Shown here in pieces: positions 25,280 through 34,405 of a stretch of 64,000 nt of DNA. This DNA comes from Alkaliphilus oremlandii OhILAs (GTDB lineage: Bacteria > Bacillota > Clostridia > Peptostreptococcales > Natronincolaceae), in the NCBI RefSeq assembly GCF_000018325.1, contig NC_009922.1, positions 992,001-1,056,000 on the forward strand, in the 5' to 3' direction. The first letter of the stretch is position 1; every line of letters starts with the position of its first letter. Under the pieces are notes generated by a model. It saw only the letters and a list, made by a program, of their open reading frames with translations. It was not told where the DNA came from and ran no database searches. The position numbers and the translations under genes were made by a program.

Positions 25280-27187
25280 ATGGTGAAATCAATTCATGAA
25301 TTGGATGAAATCAGAAAGATAACAAAGGAAATTGTGCGACAGGATAAGGAGAGGGAACAACCGAGGATATTAGTCGGTATGGCAACCTGCGGGATCGCTG
25401 CAGGGGCACAGCCCGTATTATCTGCAATCATAGAAGAAGTGGAAAAGTTGGGTCTACAGGATATTATCATCAAACAAACAGGATGTATCGGTGCCTGTCA
25501 GATTGAACCCATCGTGGATATCATACTGCCAGGAGAGAAAAAGGTAACCTATGTAAGAATGAATCCAGAGAAAGCAAAGAAAGTGATTCAGGAACATCTA
25601 GCAAATGGACATATCATAGAAGACTATACAGTGAAATCCTCTTTGGAGAAAATGAAAAAAGAAAATCCAGATTTAGAGATGACCATATTCTTTGATGAAA
25701 TCGATTACGCAAAAAGACAGCACAGAATCGCACTTAAGAATTGTGGGGTCATCGATCCAGAATCAATTGATGAATATTTAGCTCTTGATGGATACAAGGC
25801 ATTACAAAAAGCAATCACGGAAATGGCTCCTCAAGACGTCATTGATGTGGTCAAAGCATCTGGACTGAGGGGAAGAGGCGGCGGTGGTTTTCCTACAGGA
25901 ATGAAGTGGGAATTTACAGCCAAAGCAGCCAATGATAAAAAATATGTGGTGTGTAATGCGGACGAAGGGGATCCAGGTGCTTTCATGGATCGATCCATCC
26001 TTGAGGGGGATCCACAATCCGTATTGGAAGCCATGGCAATTGCAGGGTATGCAATCGGCTCTGATAAAGGTTTTATTTATATTAGAGCGGAATATCCAAT
26101 GGCTGTAAGACGTTTAGAAAAAGCCATCGCTCAAGCTAAGGAATATGGACTTCTAGGACAGCGCATTATGGGCACGGAATTTAATTTTGATATAGAAATA
26201 AGACTGGGAGCAGGAGCCTTCGTATGTGGGGAAGAAACCGCACTGATTCGCTCCATCGAAGGAGAACGAGGAATGTCTGTACAAAAGCCACCATTCCCAG
26301 CAAATTCAGGCTTATGGGGCAAGCCTACCTTGATCAATAACGTAGAAACCTTTGCAAACGTAGCACAGATTATTTTAAAGGGTGCAGAGTGGTTCAAATC
26401 TGTAGGCAGTGAGAAAAGTGCTGGAACGAAAGTGTTTGCCCTGGGTGGTAAGATAACAAACACTGGTCTTGTTGAAATTCCAATGGGAACTACCTTGAAA
26501 GAGGTGATCTACGACATCGGTGGCGGAATTCCTCATAACAAAAAATTTAAAGCGGTACAAACTGGTGGACCGTCCGGCGGATGTATACCCTATACTCATA
26601 TTGACTCTCCAATCGATTACGACACTTTAACTACCATAGGCTCTATGATGGGTTCCGGTGGAATGATCGTAATGGATGAGGATAACTGTATGGTGGATGT
26701 GGCGAAGTTCTTCCTAGAATTTGTTTCTCATGAATCCTGTGGAAAGTGCTCTCCTTGTAGAATCGGAACCAAGAGACTCCTTGAAATATTGACAAAGATC
26801 ACCGAAGGGAAAGGAACCATGGAAGATTTAGAAAACTTAGAGAAACTTTCTCATGATATTAAGGCTACAGCTTTATGTGGTTTGGGTCAAACGGCTCCCA
26901 ACCCTGTGCTATCTACCTTGAAATATTTTAAACATGAATATGAGGCCCACGTAAGAGAGGATCGCTGTCCAGCAGGTGTATGTAAATCCTTCATGACCTA
27001 TACCATATTCCCATCGAAATGCGTTGGCTGTGGCGTTTGTGCGAGAGTGTGTCCTGTACATGCAATTAGGGGCGTAGTGAAAAAGCCATACCATATTGAC
27101 CAAGCGACTTGTATTAAATGCGGTGCCTGTATGGACCAATGTCGTTTTGAGGCCATAGAAAAGACTTTTAAAAAAGGGAGTGAATAG
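25280..27187 (+). CDS. Bifurcating [FeFe] hydrogenase, NuoF-like flavin subunit (HydB/HndC)
   Basis: This 635-aa protein starts with a thioredoxin-like [2Fe-2S] domain (CGIAAGA, GCIGACQ). The NuoF core follows, with the FMN/NADH region LRGRGGGGFPTGMKWEF, NADEGDPGAFMDR and the GAGAFVCGEETALI loop, then the [4Fe-4S] site ESCGKCSPCRIGTKR. Two C-terminal 4Fe-4S ferredoxin motifs end it (CVGCGVCARVCPV, CIKCGACMDQC). It should oxidise or reduce NAD(P)H on FMN and, with HydA, couple this to ferredoxin and H2. The ATG follows AAGGGGGGACAT, 18 bp after the previous gene. Confidence 0.94.
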   Translation: MVKSIHELDEIRKITKEIVRQDKEREQPRILVGMATCGIAAGAQPVLSAIIEEVEKLGLQDIIIKQTGCIGACQIEPIVDIILPGEKKVTYVRMNPEKAKKVIQEHLANGHIIEDYTVKSSLEKMKKENPDLEMTIFFDEIDYAKRQHRIALKNCGVIDPESIDEYLALDGYKALQKAITEMAPQDVIDVVKASGLRGRGGGGFPTGMKWEFTAKAANDKKYVVCNADEGDPGAFMDRSILEGDPQSVLEAMAIAGYAIGSDKGFIYIRAEYPMAVRRLEKAIAQAKEYGLLGQRIMGTEFNFDIEIRLGAGAFVCGEETALIRSIEGERGMSVQKPPFPANSGLWGKPTLINNVETFANVAQIILKGAEWFKSVGSEKSAGTKVFALGGKITNTGLVEIPMGTTLKEVIYDIGGGIPHNKKFKAVQTGGPSGGCIPYTHIDSPIDYDTLTTIGSMMGSGGMIVMDEDNCMVDVAKFFLEFVSHESCGKCSPCRIGTKRLLEILTKITEGKGTMEDLENLEKLSHDIKATALCGLGQTAPNPVLSTLKYFKHEYEAHVREDRCPAGVCKSFMTYTIFPSKCVGCGVCARVCPVHAIRGVVKKPYHIDQATCIKCGACMDQCRFEAIEKTFKKGSE

Positions 27188-27189
27188 GG

Positions 27190-28926
27190 ATGGTTAAACT
27201 TACAATAGACGGTATTCAGGTTGAAGTGCCAAAAGGAACAACCATATTAGAAGCTGCAAGAACTTTAGATATACATATACCCACATTATGTCATTTGAAA
27301 GGCGTTAACAACAGTGGAAGCTGTAGAGTTTGTGTAGTAGAATCAGGACCTAGACTGGTGGCATCGTGCTCCATAATGGCAGAAGATGGAATGGACATCA
27401 AGACCAACACAGCAAAGGTAAGAGAGTCGAGAAAAACCGTCGTAAAGCTGATTCTATCGGATCACAAAAGAGAATGTACCACCTGTATTCGAAGTGAGAA
27501 TTGCGAGCTACAGAGTTTATCCAGCGAACTGAATATTCGAGATATCGAATATGACGGAGAGCGGTTACAGCTGGGTACGGATTCATTGTCTCCCTCTGTT
27601 TCTAGGGATCCAGAGAAATGTATCCTATGTGGTCGGTGTATCAGCACGTGTTCAAAGGTACAAGAAGTTCATGCAATTGGGTTCATTGAGAGAGGTTTTG
27701 ATACTACCGTTGCACCAGCCTATGCTAAATCTTTAGACGATGTATTTTGTACCAATTGTGGTCAATGTATTACGGCCTGTCCTGTAGGAGCATTGTACGA
27801 GAAAGAAAACATTAAAGATGTATGGAAAGCCATCTACGACAAAGAGAAATACGTTGTGGTACAAACGGCGCCAGCAATCAGAGCGGCTCTGGGAGAGGAA
27901 TTCGGTATACCGGTGGGAACCAGTGTTACGGGAAAAATGGTTGCAGCCCTGAGACGGTTAGGATTCGATAAAGTATTCGATACCGATTTTACAGCAGATT
28001 TAACCATCATGGAAGAGGGAACAGAGCTCATCAGTAGGTTAACCTCAGGAGAGAATCTACCGCTTATGACATCCTGCTGCCCTGGCTGGATTAAGTTTGC
28101 AGAACATTTCTACCCGGATATGCTGGATAACTTATCCACCTGTAAATCGCCACATGAGATGGAAGGCGCATTAATCAAGAGTTACTTTGCAGAAAAGATG
28201 GCAATGGATCCGAAAAAGATCGTAACAGTTTCAATTATGCCATGTACGGCTAAGAAATTTGAAAGCGCTAGAGGGGAATTATCCAATGACGGACTTCAGG
28301 ATGTAGACTTGGTTCTTACAACGAGAGAGCTTGCTAGAATGATCAAAGAAGCTGGGATCGATTTTGAAAACCTACCAGTTGAAGAGTTTGACAATCCTTT
28401 TGGAGAATCTACTGGCGCAGCTGTAATCTTTGGCGTTACAGGTGGTGTGGCAGAAGCGGCCTTAAGAACTGTCTTTGAAATATTATCAGGTAAGGAATTG
28501 GAAACTGTAAACTATACTGCAGTTAGAGGGCTAGAAGGTGTGAAAGAGGCGGTCATAGAATTACCCAATGGAATGACCATCAACTCTATTGTAGCTCACG
28601 GTCTTGGCAATGCGAGAAAAGCTTTGGATGTCGTAAGAAATGGAGAAAAACAATATCATTTTATAGAAGTAATGGCATGTCCTGGTGGCTGTGTAACGGG
28701 CGGTGGGCAACCAATCGTTGATTCAGAATACCGAATGGATCACGATATTCGATTACAAAGGGCAAGTGCAATCTATGCAGAGGATGAAAGCAAGGTATTA
28801 AGAAAATCACATAAGAATCCATACATCACAAAGATCTATGAAGAATTTTTGGAAGCACCAAATTCTGAAGTAAGTCACAAGCATCTACACACACATTATG
28901 TGAAAAGAGAGAAGTTCTGGAAATAG
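27190..28926 (+). CDS. [FeFe] hydrogenase catalytic subunit (HydA/HndD type)
   Basis: This 578-aa enzyme catalyses reversible H2 formation. Domains in order: plant-type [2Fe-2S] (GSCRVCVVE), the His-Cys3 [4Fe-4S] site (HKRECTTCIRSENC), two 4Fe-4S motifs (CILCGRCISTCSK, CTNCGQCITACPV) and the H-cluster domain. The latter has all three signatures: TSCCPGWIKF, MPCTAKKFE and MACPGGCVTGGGQP. A small C-terminal SSU-like tail is present. It starts 2 bp after the NuoF-like gene, behind AGGGATGG. The maturases HydE, HydF and HydG are not in this window. Confidence 0.96.
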   Translation: MVKLTIDGIQVEVPKGTTILEAARTLDIHIPTLCHLKGVNNSGSCRVCVVESGPRLVASCSIMAEDGMDIKTNTAKVRESRKTVVKLILSDHKRECTTCIRSENCELQSLSSELNIRDIEYDGERLQLGTDSLSPSVSRDPEKCILCGRCISTCSKVQEVHAIGFIERGFDTTVAPAYAKSLDDVFCTNCGQCITACPVGALYEKENIKDVWKAIYDKEKYVVVQTAPAIRAALGEEFGIPVGTSVTGKMVAALRRLGFDKVFDTDFTADLTIMEEGTELISRLTSGENLPLMTSCCPGWIKFAEHFYPDMLDNLSTCKSPHEMEGALIKSYFAEKMAMDPKKIVTVSIMPCTAKKFESARGELSNDGLQDVDLVLTTRELARMIKEAGIDFENLPVEEFDNPFGESTGAAVIFGVTGGVAEAALRTVFEILSGKELETVNYTAVRGLEGVKEAVIELPNGMTINSIVAHGLGNARKALDVVRNGEKQYHFIEVMACPGGCVTGGGQPIVDSEYRMDHDIRLQRASAIYAEDESKVLRKSHKNPYITKIYEEFLEAPNSEVSHKHLHTHYVKREKFWK

Positions 28927-29040
28927 AAAATTCTATTTATTCTGTAAAACTAGATTTTCTGGTTTTATAGTGGTAAATTTAATATATAGACCTAATTGCA
29001 AGGAACATCTGAGCAAAAGGGGAACGTATAGATACCATCT

Positions 29041-29076
29041 AATGCCTTCCAACCTTTGTTGGAAGGCATTGATTTT
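29041..29076 (+). terminator. Intrinsic terminator after hydA
   Basis: A 13-bp perfect stem AATGCCTTCCAAC / GTTGGAAGGCATT with a CTTT loop is followed by GATTTT. The reversed family 2 repeat begins at this point. Confidence 0.8.
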
Positions 29077-29158
29077 GAGCACTTGAAGCCCTAGACTCTA
29101 TCTAGCGTTGAGTGTGACATAAAGTTTTAGAGTTTGAGCGAACAAATTTTATTGTTGA
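29071..29158 (-). repeat. Intergenic repeat family 2, copy C (reversed)
   Basis: The reverse complement aligns with 43312-43400 nearly base for base. Shared landmarks are AAAATTTGTTCGCT, AACTTTATGT, CACTCAACGCTAGAT and CTTCAAGTGCTCA. It lies between hydA and the TM1266-like gene. Confidence 0.8.
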
Positions 29159-29171
29159 AGGGGGGGAGAGC

Positions 29172-29417
29172 GTGGAGAAAAGAATCGGTGTCGTAGGAAT
29201 CGTTGTTGAAGATATTGAAATTTCACCAAAGGTAAATGCAATACTCCATGATTATGCCGATATTATCGTTGGAAGAATGGGCATCCCTTATCGGGATAAA
29301 GGTATTTCCATCATATCCATTATTGTAGATGGCAGCATGGATACCATCAGTGCCATGACGGGCAAACTAGGAAAATTGACTGGAATCAGTGTAAAAACAG
29401 CTCTTACAAAGGTATAG
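29172..29417 (+). CDS. TM1266-family putative hydrogenase-system regulator
   Basis: This 81-aa ferredoxin-fold protein is of the NikR/ACT-like C-terminal type. The pattern IGVVGIVVEDIE, NAILHDYADIIVGRMGIP and ISIISIIVDG matches the small TM1266 family, which is consistently found near [FeFe]-hydrogenase genes and is thought to be regulatory. There is no DNA-binding domain. The start is GTG behind AGGGGGGGAGAG. It is separated from hydA by a terminator but runs directly (28 bp) into an ABC transporter operon. Confidence 0.85.
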   Translation: MEKRIGVVGIVVEDIEISPKVNAILHDYADIIVGRMGIPYRDKGISIISIIVDGSMDTISAMTGKLGKLTGISVKTALTKV

Positions 29418-29446
29418 AGATAAAATTTTGGGAGGAGAGTGTTCCT

Positions 29447-30475
29447 GTGAAAAAGAGAATGGTACTTTTTTTATTAGCCTGCATCATGATTTTGTCCACC
29501 GTATTAACGGGGTGTAGCCAAACAGGGAAACCAGAGGAAGTAGCCAAGGGGACCGATGTTACAGAAGAAATAGCAGAGGATCCGATTCGGGTCAATGTTG
29601 GATTTGTAGACGGAATTCCTGCCTTGAGTATGGCGAAGCTAGCAAAGGAAACGCCCATGGTAAAAGAAAATGTTACAATCCATTACGATTTGATCAAAGG
29701 ATCGGATCTCATCGTTTCCAAAGTAATGAACAAAGAAGTAGATATTGCCATCGTTCCTTCAAACTTAGCATCCATTGCGTATAATCAGACCGATGCCTAT
29801 ATGGTGGGTGCTCTAAGTGGCTTTGGCAATCTCTACGTTCTTTCCAGGGAAGATATTTCTTCCATCGAAGATTTAAGGGGAAGAGAGATTACGACCATAG
29901 GAAAGGGCTTAACGCCGGATATTGTTTTCCAGTATGTACTGAAATCCAATAACATCGATCCAGCAAAGGATATTACCATCAACTATATGGGTGGCGCAAC
30001 GGAACTAGCACCTGCATTCCTTGCGAAAAAGGCAGAGATTGTATTGGCTCCAGAGCCGATGCTCAGTACCATTTTATCGAAGGATGAATCTGCTAAGATT
30101 CAGCTCAGCTTAAACGAATTATTTGCTGAGGCTGCTGGTACAGATTTAGGATTTCCTCAGACTGTATTGATTGTAAAAAAAGAATTGGTAGAAAGTCATC
30201 CCAACTTTATCGGTACTTTCTTAGATGAATATGAGAAATCTGTGGATTGGGCAAGGGCGAATCCGGAAAAACTGGGGAAATACGGAACAGAGCTAGAGAT
30301 TACAGTACCTGCTGGAATATTAAATCAAGATTCTATCCAGCGAATGAACTTAAATTTTATCGATGGCAATGAAATGAAGGAGATCTACATGAAATATGTG
30401 ACGATTTTATCAGAAGTGGATGCAAAGACAATAGGAGGAAAGCTTCCAGATGAAGGCATTTTCTTTACGAAATAG
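29447..30475 (+). CDS. NitT/TauT-type ABC transporter, substrate-binding lipoprotein
   Basis: This 342-aa lipoprotein has signal and lipobox STVLTGC. The mature part is a type-II periplasmic binding fold of the NMT1/THI5-SsuA kind: VNVGFVDGIPALSMAKLA, then VDIAIVPSNLASIAYNQ and LAPEPMLSTILSKD. Family substrates include sulfonates, nitrate, riboflavin and thiamine precursors. No riboswitch precedes it to fix the ligand. The GTG start follows GGGAGGAGAG. It forms one operon with the TM1266-like gene, the permease and the ATPase. Confidence 0.85.
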   Translation: MKKRMVLFLLACIMILSTVLTGCSQTGKPEEVAKGTDVTEEIAEDPIRVNVGFVDGIPALSMAKLAKETPMVKENVTIHYDLIKGSDLIVSKVMNKEVDIAIVPSNLASIAYNQTDAYMVGALSGFGNLYVLSREDISSIEDLRGREITTIGKGLTPDIVFQYVLKSNNIDPAKDITINYMGGATELAPAFLAKKAEIVLAPEPMLSTILSKDESAKIQLSLNELFAEAAGTDLGFPQTVLIVKKELVESHPNFIGTFLDEYEKSVDWARANPEKLGKYGTELEITVPAGILNQDSIQRMNLNFIDGNEMKEIYMKYVTILSEVDAKTIGGKLPDEGIFFTK

Positions 30476-31211
30476 GGGACCTATTATCATCAGTACGGCT
30501 GTATTTCTTTTAATTTGGCATTGGGCATCTGTTGTGGTAGGGCAGAGCGTGATTGTACCATCTCCAGGAGAGGTTCTACATTCTCTCTTGGAGATACTAA
30601 AAATGAAAACAACGCTGCACATCATTTTTCAAACATTGAAGCGAACCGTGTCCAGCTTTATCGTTTCTCTTCTAGGGGCGATTTTAGTTGGGTTTACCAC
30701 CTACACTATGCCCATGCTGCGAAAAATTATGAGCCCCGTCTTGTATTTTATAAAGGCAGTGCCAGTGGTTGCCGTTATATTGTTGATTCTTATATGGTCC
30801 AACAGCGAGGTTGCACCAGCCATCGTAGGCTTTCTAATGGTATTTCCTTTTTTATATGAAGGCGTTCTCAATTCGTTAACCTCCATAGACAGGGAATTGA
30901 TAAGCATGACCAAGCTATATAAGGTATCTCTTTTTTATAGAGTCAAAGATCTGCATCTGCCTAGTATTTATTTTGGTATGAATGGGATGCTGTCTTCAGC
31001 TTTCGGTCTTGCCTTCAAATCCGTAGTGGCAGGGGAGGTGCTGAGCCATCCCAAATTTTCTATTGGAAGCGCCATCTATAGGGAGAAAAACTACTTAAAT
31101 ACCTCCGGTGTTTTAGCATGGTTAATCATTATGGTCAGTATCAGTATCTTTTTAGATCAATTTGTGAAATTGCTGGGGAGGGGTCATCATAGAAATTATA
31201 AATCTGAATAA
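30450..31211 (+). CDS. NitT/TauT-type ABC transporter, permease
   Basis: This 253-aa membrane protein has about six transmembrane helices. The coupling (EAA-like) loop falls around ELISMTKLYKVSLFYRVKDL. It overlaps the binding-protein gene by 26 bp and its ribosome site AGGAGGAAAG lies inside that gene, which points to translational coupling. Length is normal for the SsuC/TauC group. Confidence 0.87.
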   Translation: MKAFSLRNRGPIIISTAVFLLIWHWASVVVGQSVIVPSPGEVLHSLLEILKMKTTLHIIFQTLKRTVSSFIVSLLGAILVGFTTYTMPMLRKIMSPVLYFIKAVPVVAVILLILIWSNSEVAPAIVGFLMVFPFLYEGVLNSLTSIDRELISMTKLYKVSLFYRVKDLHLPSIYFGMNGMLSSAFGLAFKSVVAGEVLSHPKFSIGSAIYREKNYLNTSGVLAWLIIMVSISIFLDQFVKLLGRGHHRNYKSE

Positions 31212-31887
31212 AAGCTTTGGGGGAAATATTATTTTAGAAGATATTCATTTAAGGATATACCCCCAAAGAATCAATGCAATTATAGGACCTTCTGGTTCTG
31301 GGAAAAGTACCTTGCTTCGGATTATTGCTGGACTAGATCACGAATTTTCAGGGTCTATTGAACCCATAGGACAGAATCGAATCGGTTACATTTTTCAAGA
31401 GCCTTGCTTAATCCAATGGAAAACTGTAAGGAAAAACATGTGCTATGCACTTAGCGGTCATGTGGACGAAAAAAAGCTATTGGACTACAGTAAAATACTG
31501 GGGCTTACAGATTATTTAAATTATTATCCAAGCCAGCTCAGTGGCGGTCTTCTGCAGAGGGTCAATCTTTTACGGGGATTTCTCTATCCTGCTACACTGC
31601 TGCTAATGGACGAGCCCTTTAAATCCTTAGATATTAAAAACAAGAAAGCTGCAATGGAGCTGATGATAAAAATTCAACAAGAAAGAAATCTCACAGTAGT
31701 ATTGGTGACCCATAGTTTAGAAGAGGCAGTGGCGCTGGGCGACTATATCTACATCATGCCCAATAAACCTAAGGGTCAGCTGGAATGCGTTATAAATCCT
31801 AGGGATTCTATCCATGAAAAAAGCTCTACCGAAAATAAAATAGAGCTTTTAAATACATTGAAGGAAATTCTAAATACAGGCCATTAA
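31189..31887 (+). CDS. NitT/TauT-type ABC transporter ATPase with non-ATG/GTG/TTG start
   Basis: The reading frame encodes a complete ABC ATPase of about 232 aa: Walker A GPSGSGKST, Q-loop YIFQEPCL, signature LSGGLLQRV, Walker B LLLMDEPFKSLD and switch His VTHSLEEA. The first in-frame ATG, GTG or TTG is the TTG at 31312, which lies inside Walker A and would destroy it. Upstream the frame is open only to 31168. GGGGAGGGG at 31175 is well placed for an ATA at 31189 (ATC at 31186 is the alternative), giving an N-terminus EIINLNKSFGGNIILEDI as expected for the family. It overlaps the permease gene by 23 bp. Either a rare start codon or a point mutation is involved. Confidence 0.75.
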   Translation: MEIINLNKSFGGNIILEDIHLRIYPQRINAIIGPSGSGKSTLLRIIAGLDHEFSGSIEPIGQNRIGYIFQEPCLIQWKTVRKNMCYALSGHVDEKKLLDYSKILGLTDYLNYYPSQLSGGLLQRVNLLRGFLYPATLLLMDEPFKSLDIKNKKAAMELMIKIQQERNLTVVLVTHSLEEAVALGDYIYIMPNKPKGQLECVINPRDSIHEKSSTENKIELLNTLKEILNTGH

Positions 31888-31893
31888 ACAGAT

Positions 31894-33126
31894 TTAACTG
31901 TTGAGGTTTTTGAAATCATGACCTGTTGGACTTTGATAAAGACGAAGATCAAACTCCGGAATGATAGCTAAAATGTGATCGAATATATCCGACTGTATGG
32001 CTTCGTATTTTACAGAAAGGATCTCTTTTGAGAAAACATAGATTTCTATAGGCAAACCGTTTGCAGTAGGCTGAAGCTGTCTTACAACCTGAATCATATC
32101 TTTATGCACATTTGGATGATGCTTTAAATAATTTGTGATATACATTCTAAATACACCGATATTGGTTAAATGTCTTCCATTGACCATATTCGATGGTATG
32201 GCATTGAGCTTTTGATTATGATGATCGATTTCTAAAGTCTTTTCTTCGATGTAGTTTTTAATGTATTCAATTTCTTTAAAACGATCCAGCATTTCTTCAT
32301 TACAAAATTTGATGCTGGTCATGTCGATATGAATGGATCTTTTGATTTGTCGAGCGCCTGCTTCCTGCATACCTCTCCAATTCTTAAAAGAATCGGATAT
32401 CAACACGTGAGTCGGAATGGTAGTGATGGTTTTATCCCAATTCTGTACCTTTACGGTGTGAAGAGAAATATCAATAACGTTTCCGTCAGCTTCATATTTT
32501 TGCATTTCAATCCAATCGCCTATTTGAAGCATGTTGTTGGATGTGAGCTGAATGCTGGCCACCAGACCTAAAATTGAGTTCTGAAAAACTAAAATAAAAA
32601 CTGCTGTAGCCGCACCGATACCACTAAGTAATATCAATGGAGAACGGTTGATTAGAACACTGATGATTACGATAATGCCAATGACATAGACCACGATTTT
32701 AATGACCTGAAGATATCCCTTGATGGGTCTTGCCTTAGAAACAGGAAATTCTTGATAAATATGATGGATGGTATCTAAGGATTTATCCAAGGTCAACAAA
32801 ATAATAAAAATGATATAGGAAAAAGCAATTCGTTGAATCAAGATTTGATAAGTAGGAAATACAGGTGCCCAAAGATGAATCAAAGCGCCGGGCACAATGC
32901 GGGACAGGGTTTCAAAAACCTTTTTTTCTAAGAAAATATCGTCCCATTTATTTTTCGTTCTTTTGATATAGGCGGTTAAAGTTCGAAGTAAAACTTTTTG
33001 CACAACAAAATCGGCGACGATGCAGGTGAGTATGATGAAAATAATCGCCAATATATTGGATAAAAAGATGGAGAGTCTTTCATTAAAATTGTAATTCAGT
33101 AGTAAATCATAAATAAATTTAATCAA
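31894..33126 (-). CDS. MscS-family mechanosensitive channel
   Basis: This membrane protein is about 410 aa with four to five N-terminal hydrophobic segments. The pore helix and beta-domain regions of MscS follow: LLSGIGAATAVFILVFQNSI, then LGLVASIQLTSNNMLQIGDWI (in part), and the QNWDKTITTIPTHVL stretch. A long C-terminal cytoplasmic domain fits the larger YnaI/YbdG-like subgroup. TTG at 33126 is preferred because AAAAGGAG lies 8 bp upstream; a TTG at 33147 lies before that site. It releases solutes on hypo-osmotic shock. It is convergent with the ABC ATPase gene, 6 bp apart. Confidence 0.88.
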   Translation of the reverse strand: MIKFIYDLLLNYNFNERLSIFLSNILAIIFIILTCIVADFVVQKVLLRTLTAYIKRTKNKWDDIFLEKKVFETLSRIVPGALIHLWAPVFPTYQILIQRIAFSYIIFIILLTLDKSLDTIHHIYQEFPVSKARPIKGYLQVIKIVVYVIGIIVIISVLINRSPLILLSGIGAATAVFILVFQNSILGLVASIQLTSNNMLQIGDWIEMQKYEADGNVIDISLHTVKVQNWDKTITTIPTHVLISDSFKNWRGMQEAGARQIKRSIHIDMTSIKFCNEEMLDRFKEIEYIKNYIEEKTLEIDHHNQKLNAIPSNMVNGRHLTNIGVFRMYITNYLKHHPNVHKDMIQVVRQLQPTANGLPIEIYVFSKEILSVKYEAIQSDIFDHILAIIPEFDLRLYQSPTGHDFKNLNS

Positions 33127-33323
33127 TTGTATGGCTCCTTTTAACAAAACTTTTTTGTAATCATTGATTCCATTATAATATATAGGGTTTCATTCTGCAA
33201 ATTAGATATGCATTGATTTATATAGAATAATTCATAATATTGACAGGTTCTGCAATGAAAACTAAAATTATAATATAGTTGAAGAGAAGAGGACGCATTA
33301 GTAGAATGGAGTGGGATCGTACC

Positions 33324-33797
33324 ATGAAGAATATATTTTTTTACCATACACCAATAGGGAAAATCGGTATTGCTGAAAGCAACAATGCTATAACTCATGT
33401 TTATTTTGACGAAGAAATCCATGAGAAGGATATGGAAATAAAAGAGACACCGGTTTTAAAAGAAGCAGGAAGACAACTTATGGAATATTTCGAAGGTATT
33501 AGAAAGGATTTTGATCTACCTCTTGCACCCCAAGGAACAGCCTTTCAACAGAAAGCATGGAAAGCCTTACAGGAGATTCCTTATGGAGAGACGAGAAGCT
33601 ATGGTGACATAGCAAAGCGTATAGGCAATCCAAAGGCATGTCGTGCGGTTGGAATGGCAAACAATCGCAATCCCATTGGGATTATCATTCCTTGTCATCG
33701 GGTGATTGGTGCCAATGGAAAATTGGTAGGCTACGGCGGGGGCTTGCATATTAAAGCGTATCTTTTAAAACTTGAGAAAGAGAAAGTAAATGCTTAA
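33324..33797 (+). CDS. ogt: Methylated-DNA--protein-cysteine methyltransferase
   Basis: This 157-aa suicide DNA-repair enzyme transfers the methyl group from O6-methylguanine to its own Cys in IIIPCHRVIGANG. The DNA-binding helix-turn-helix with the Arg finger is YGETRSYGDIAKRIGNPKACRAVG. I chose ATG 33324 (MKNIFFYHTPIGKIG) because relatives start there; ATG 33306 and TTG 33279 are in frame and remain possible. It is followed 12 bp later by the ybaK-like gene. Confidence 0.93.
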   Translation: MKNIFFYHTPIGKIGIAESNNAITHVYFDEEIHEKDMEIKETPVLKEAGRQLMEYFEGIRKDFDLPLAPQGTAFQQKAWKALQEIPYGETRSYGDIAKRIGNPKACRAVGMANNRNPIGIIIPCHRVIGANGKLVGYGGGLHIKAYLLKLEKEKVNA

Positions 33798-33809
33798 GGG
33801 AGGGATACT

Positions 33810-34307
33810 GTGGCAAACGTAAAAACCAATGCAATGAGAATTTTAGATAAAGCGGGAATCCCTTACAAGATCTATACCTATGAACAAAAGGATGGCTTAG
33901 TTGACGGCATTTCAGTTGCAGGAAAAATAGGACAACCCTTTGAAAAAGTATATAAAACTTTGGTTACCCAAGGTGCCAGCAGAGAATACTATGTTTTTAT
34001 TGTTCCTGTCAATGAGGAACTAAATTTAAAAGCAGCGGCAAAGTCCGTCAATGAAAAAAATGTGGAAATGATTAAGAGTACAGATATAACCAAGGTAACG
34101 GGGTATATTCGAGGTGGTTGCTCTCCCGTAGGAATGAAGAAAGAATATAAAACAGTTTTAGACAGTTCCTGTAATCGTGTAGATCGGCTCATTGTAAGTG
34201 CAGGAAAAATCGGTTATCAAATTGAGATTGCTACAGCGGATTTAATCCGCTTAATCCGCTGTGAAGTTGAGTCCATTGTCATGGATAAACAGGTAGATGG
34301 AGCCTAG
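33810..34307 (+). CDS. YbaK/EbsC-type Cys-tRNA(Pro) deacylase
   Basis: This 165-aa trans-editing enzyme hydrolyses misacylated Cys-tRNA(Pro). The family core includes KVYKTLVTQGASREYYVFIVPV, in part, the conserved Lys/Ala stretch LNLKAAAKSVNEKNVEM and the GYIRGGCSPVGMKK loop. It starts with GTG behind AAGGGAGGG and is probably co-transcribed with ogt. Confidence 0.9.
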   Translation: MANVKTNAMRILDKAGIPYKIYTYEQKDGLVDGISVAGKIGQPFEKVYKTLVTQGASREYYVFIVPVNEELNLKAAAKSVNEKNVEMIKSTDITKVTGYIRGGCSPVGMKKEYKTVLDSSCNRVDRLIVSAGKIGYQIEIATADLIRLIRCEVESIVMDKQVDGA

Positions 34308-34327
34308 AAGCTGAGATTGGATGGTGT

Positions 34328-34376
34328 AAATAAAAAGAACAGCCTTCACCGGATATGAATCTGGTGAGGGCTGTTC
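34328..34376 (-). terminator. Intrinsic terminator of the sigma-factor operon (minus strand)
   Basis: A 14-bp stem GAACAGCCTTCACC / GGTGAGGGCTGTTC is present. On the minus strand it is followed by TTTTTATTT, so it ends the 36.2-34.4 kb operon. It also separates that operon from ybaK. Confidence 0.8.
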
Positions 34377-34405
34377 CTATGAATCGTCAAAATCTGAAGT
34401 AAAGC

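Noticed and set aside
31312..31887. Short ABC ATPase starting at TTG 31312
   Set aside because: This start removes most of Walker A. Conserved coding sequence continues upstream to about 31186.
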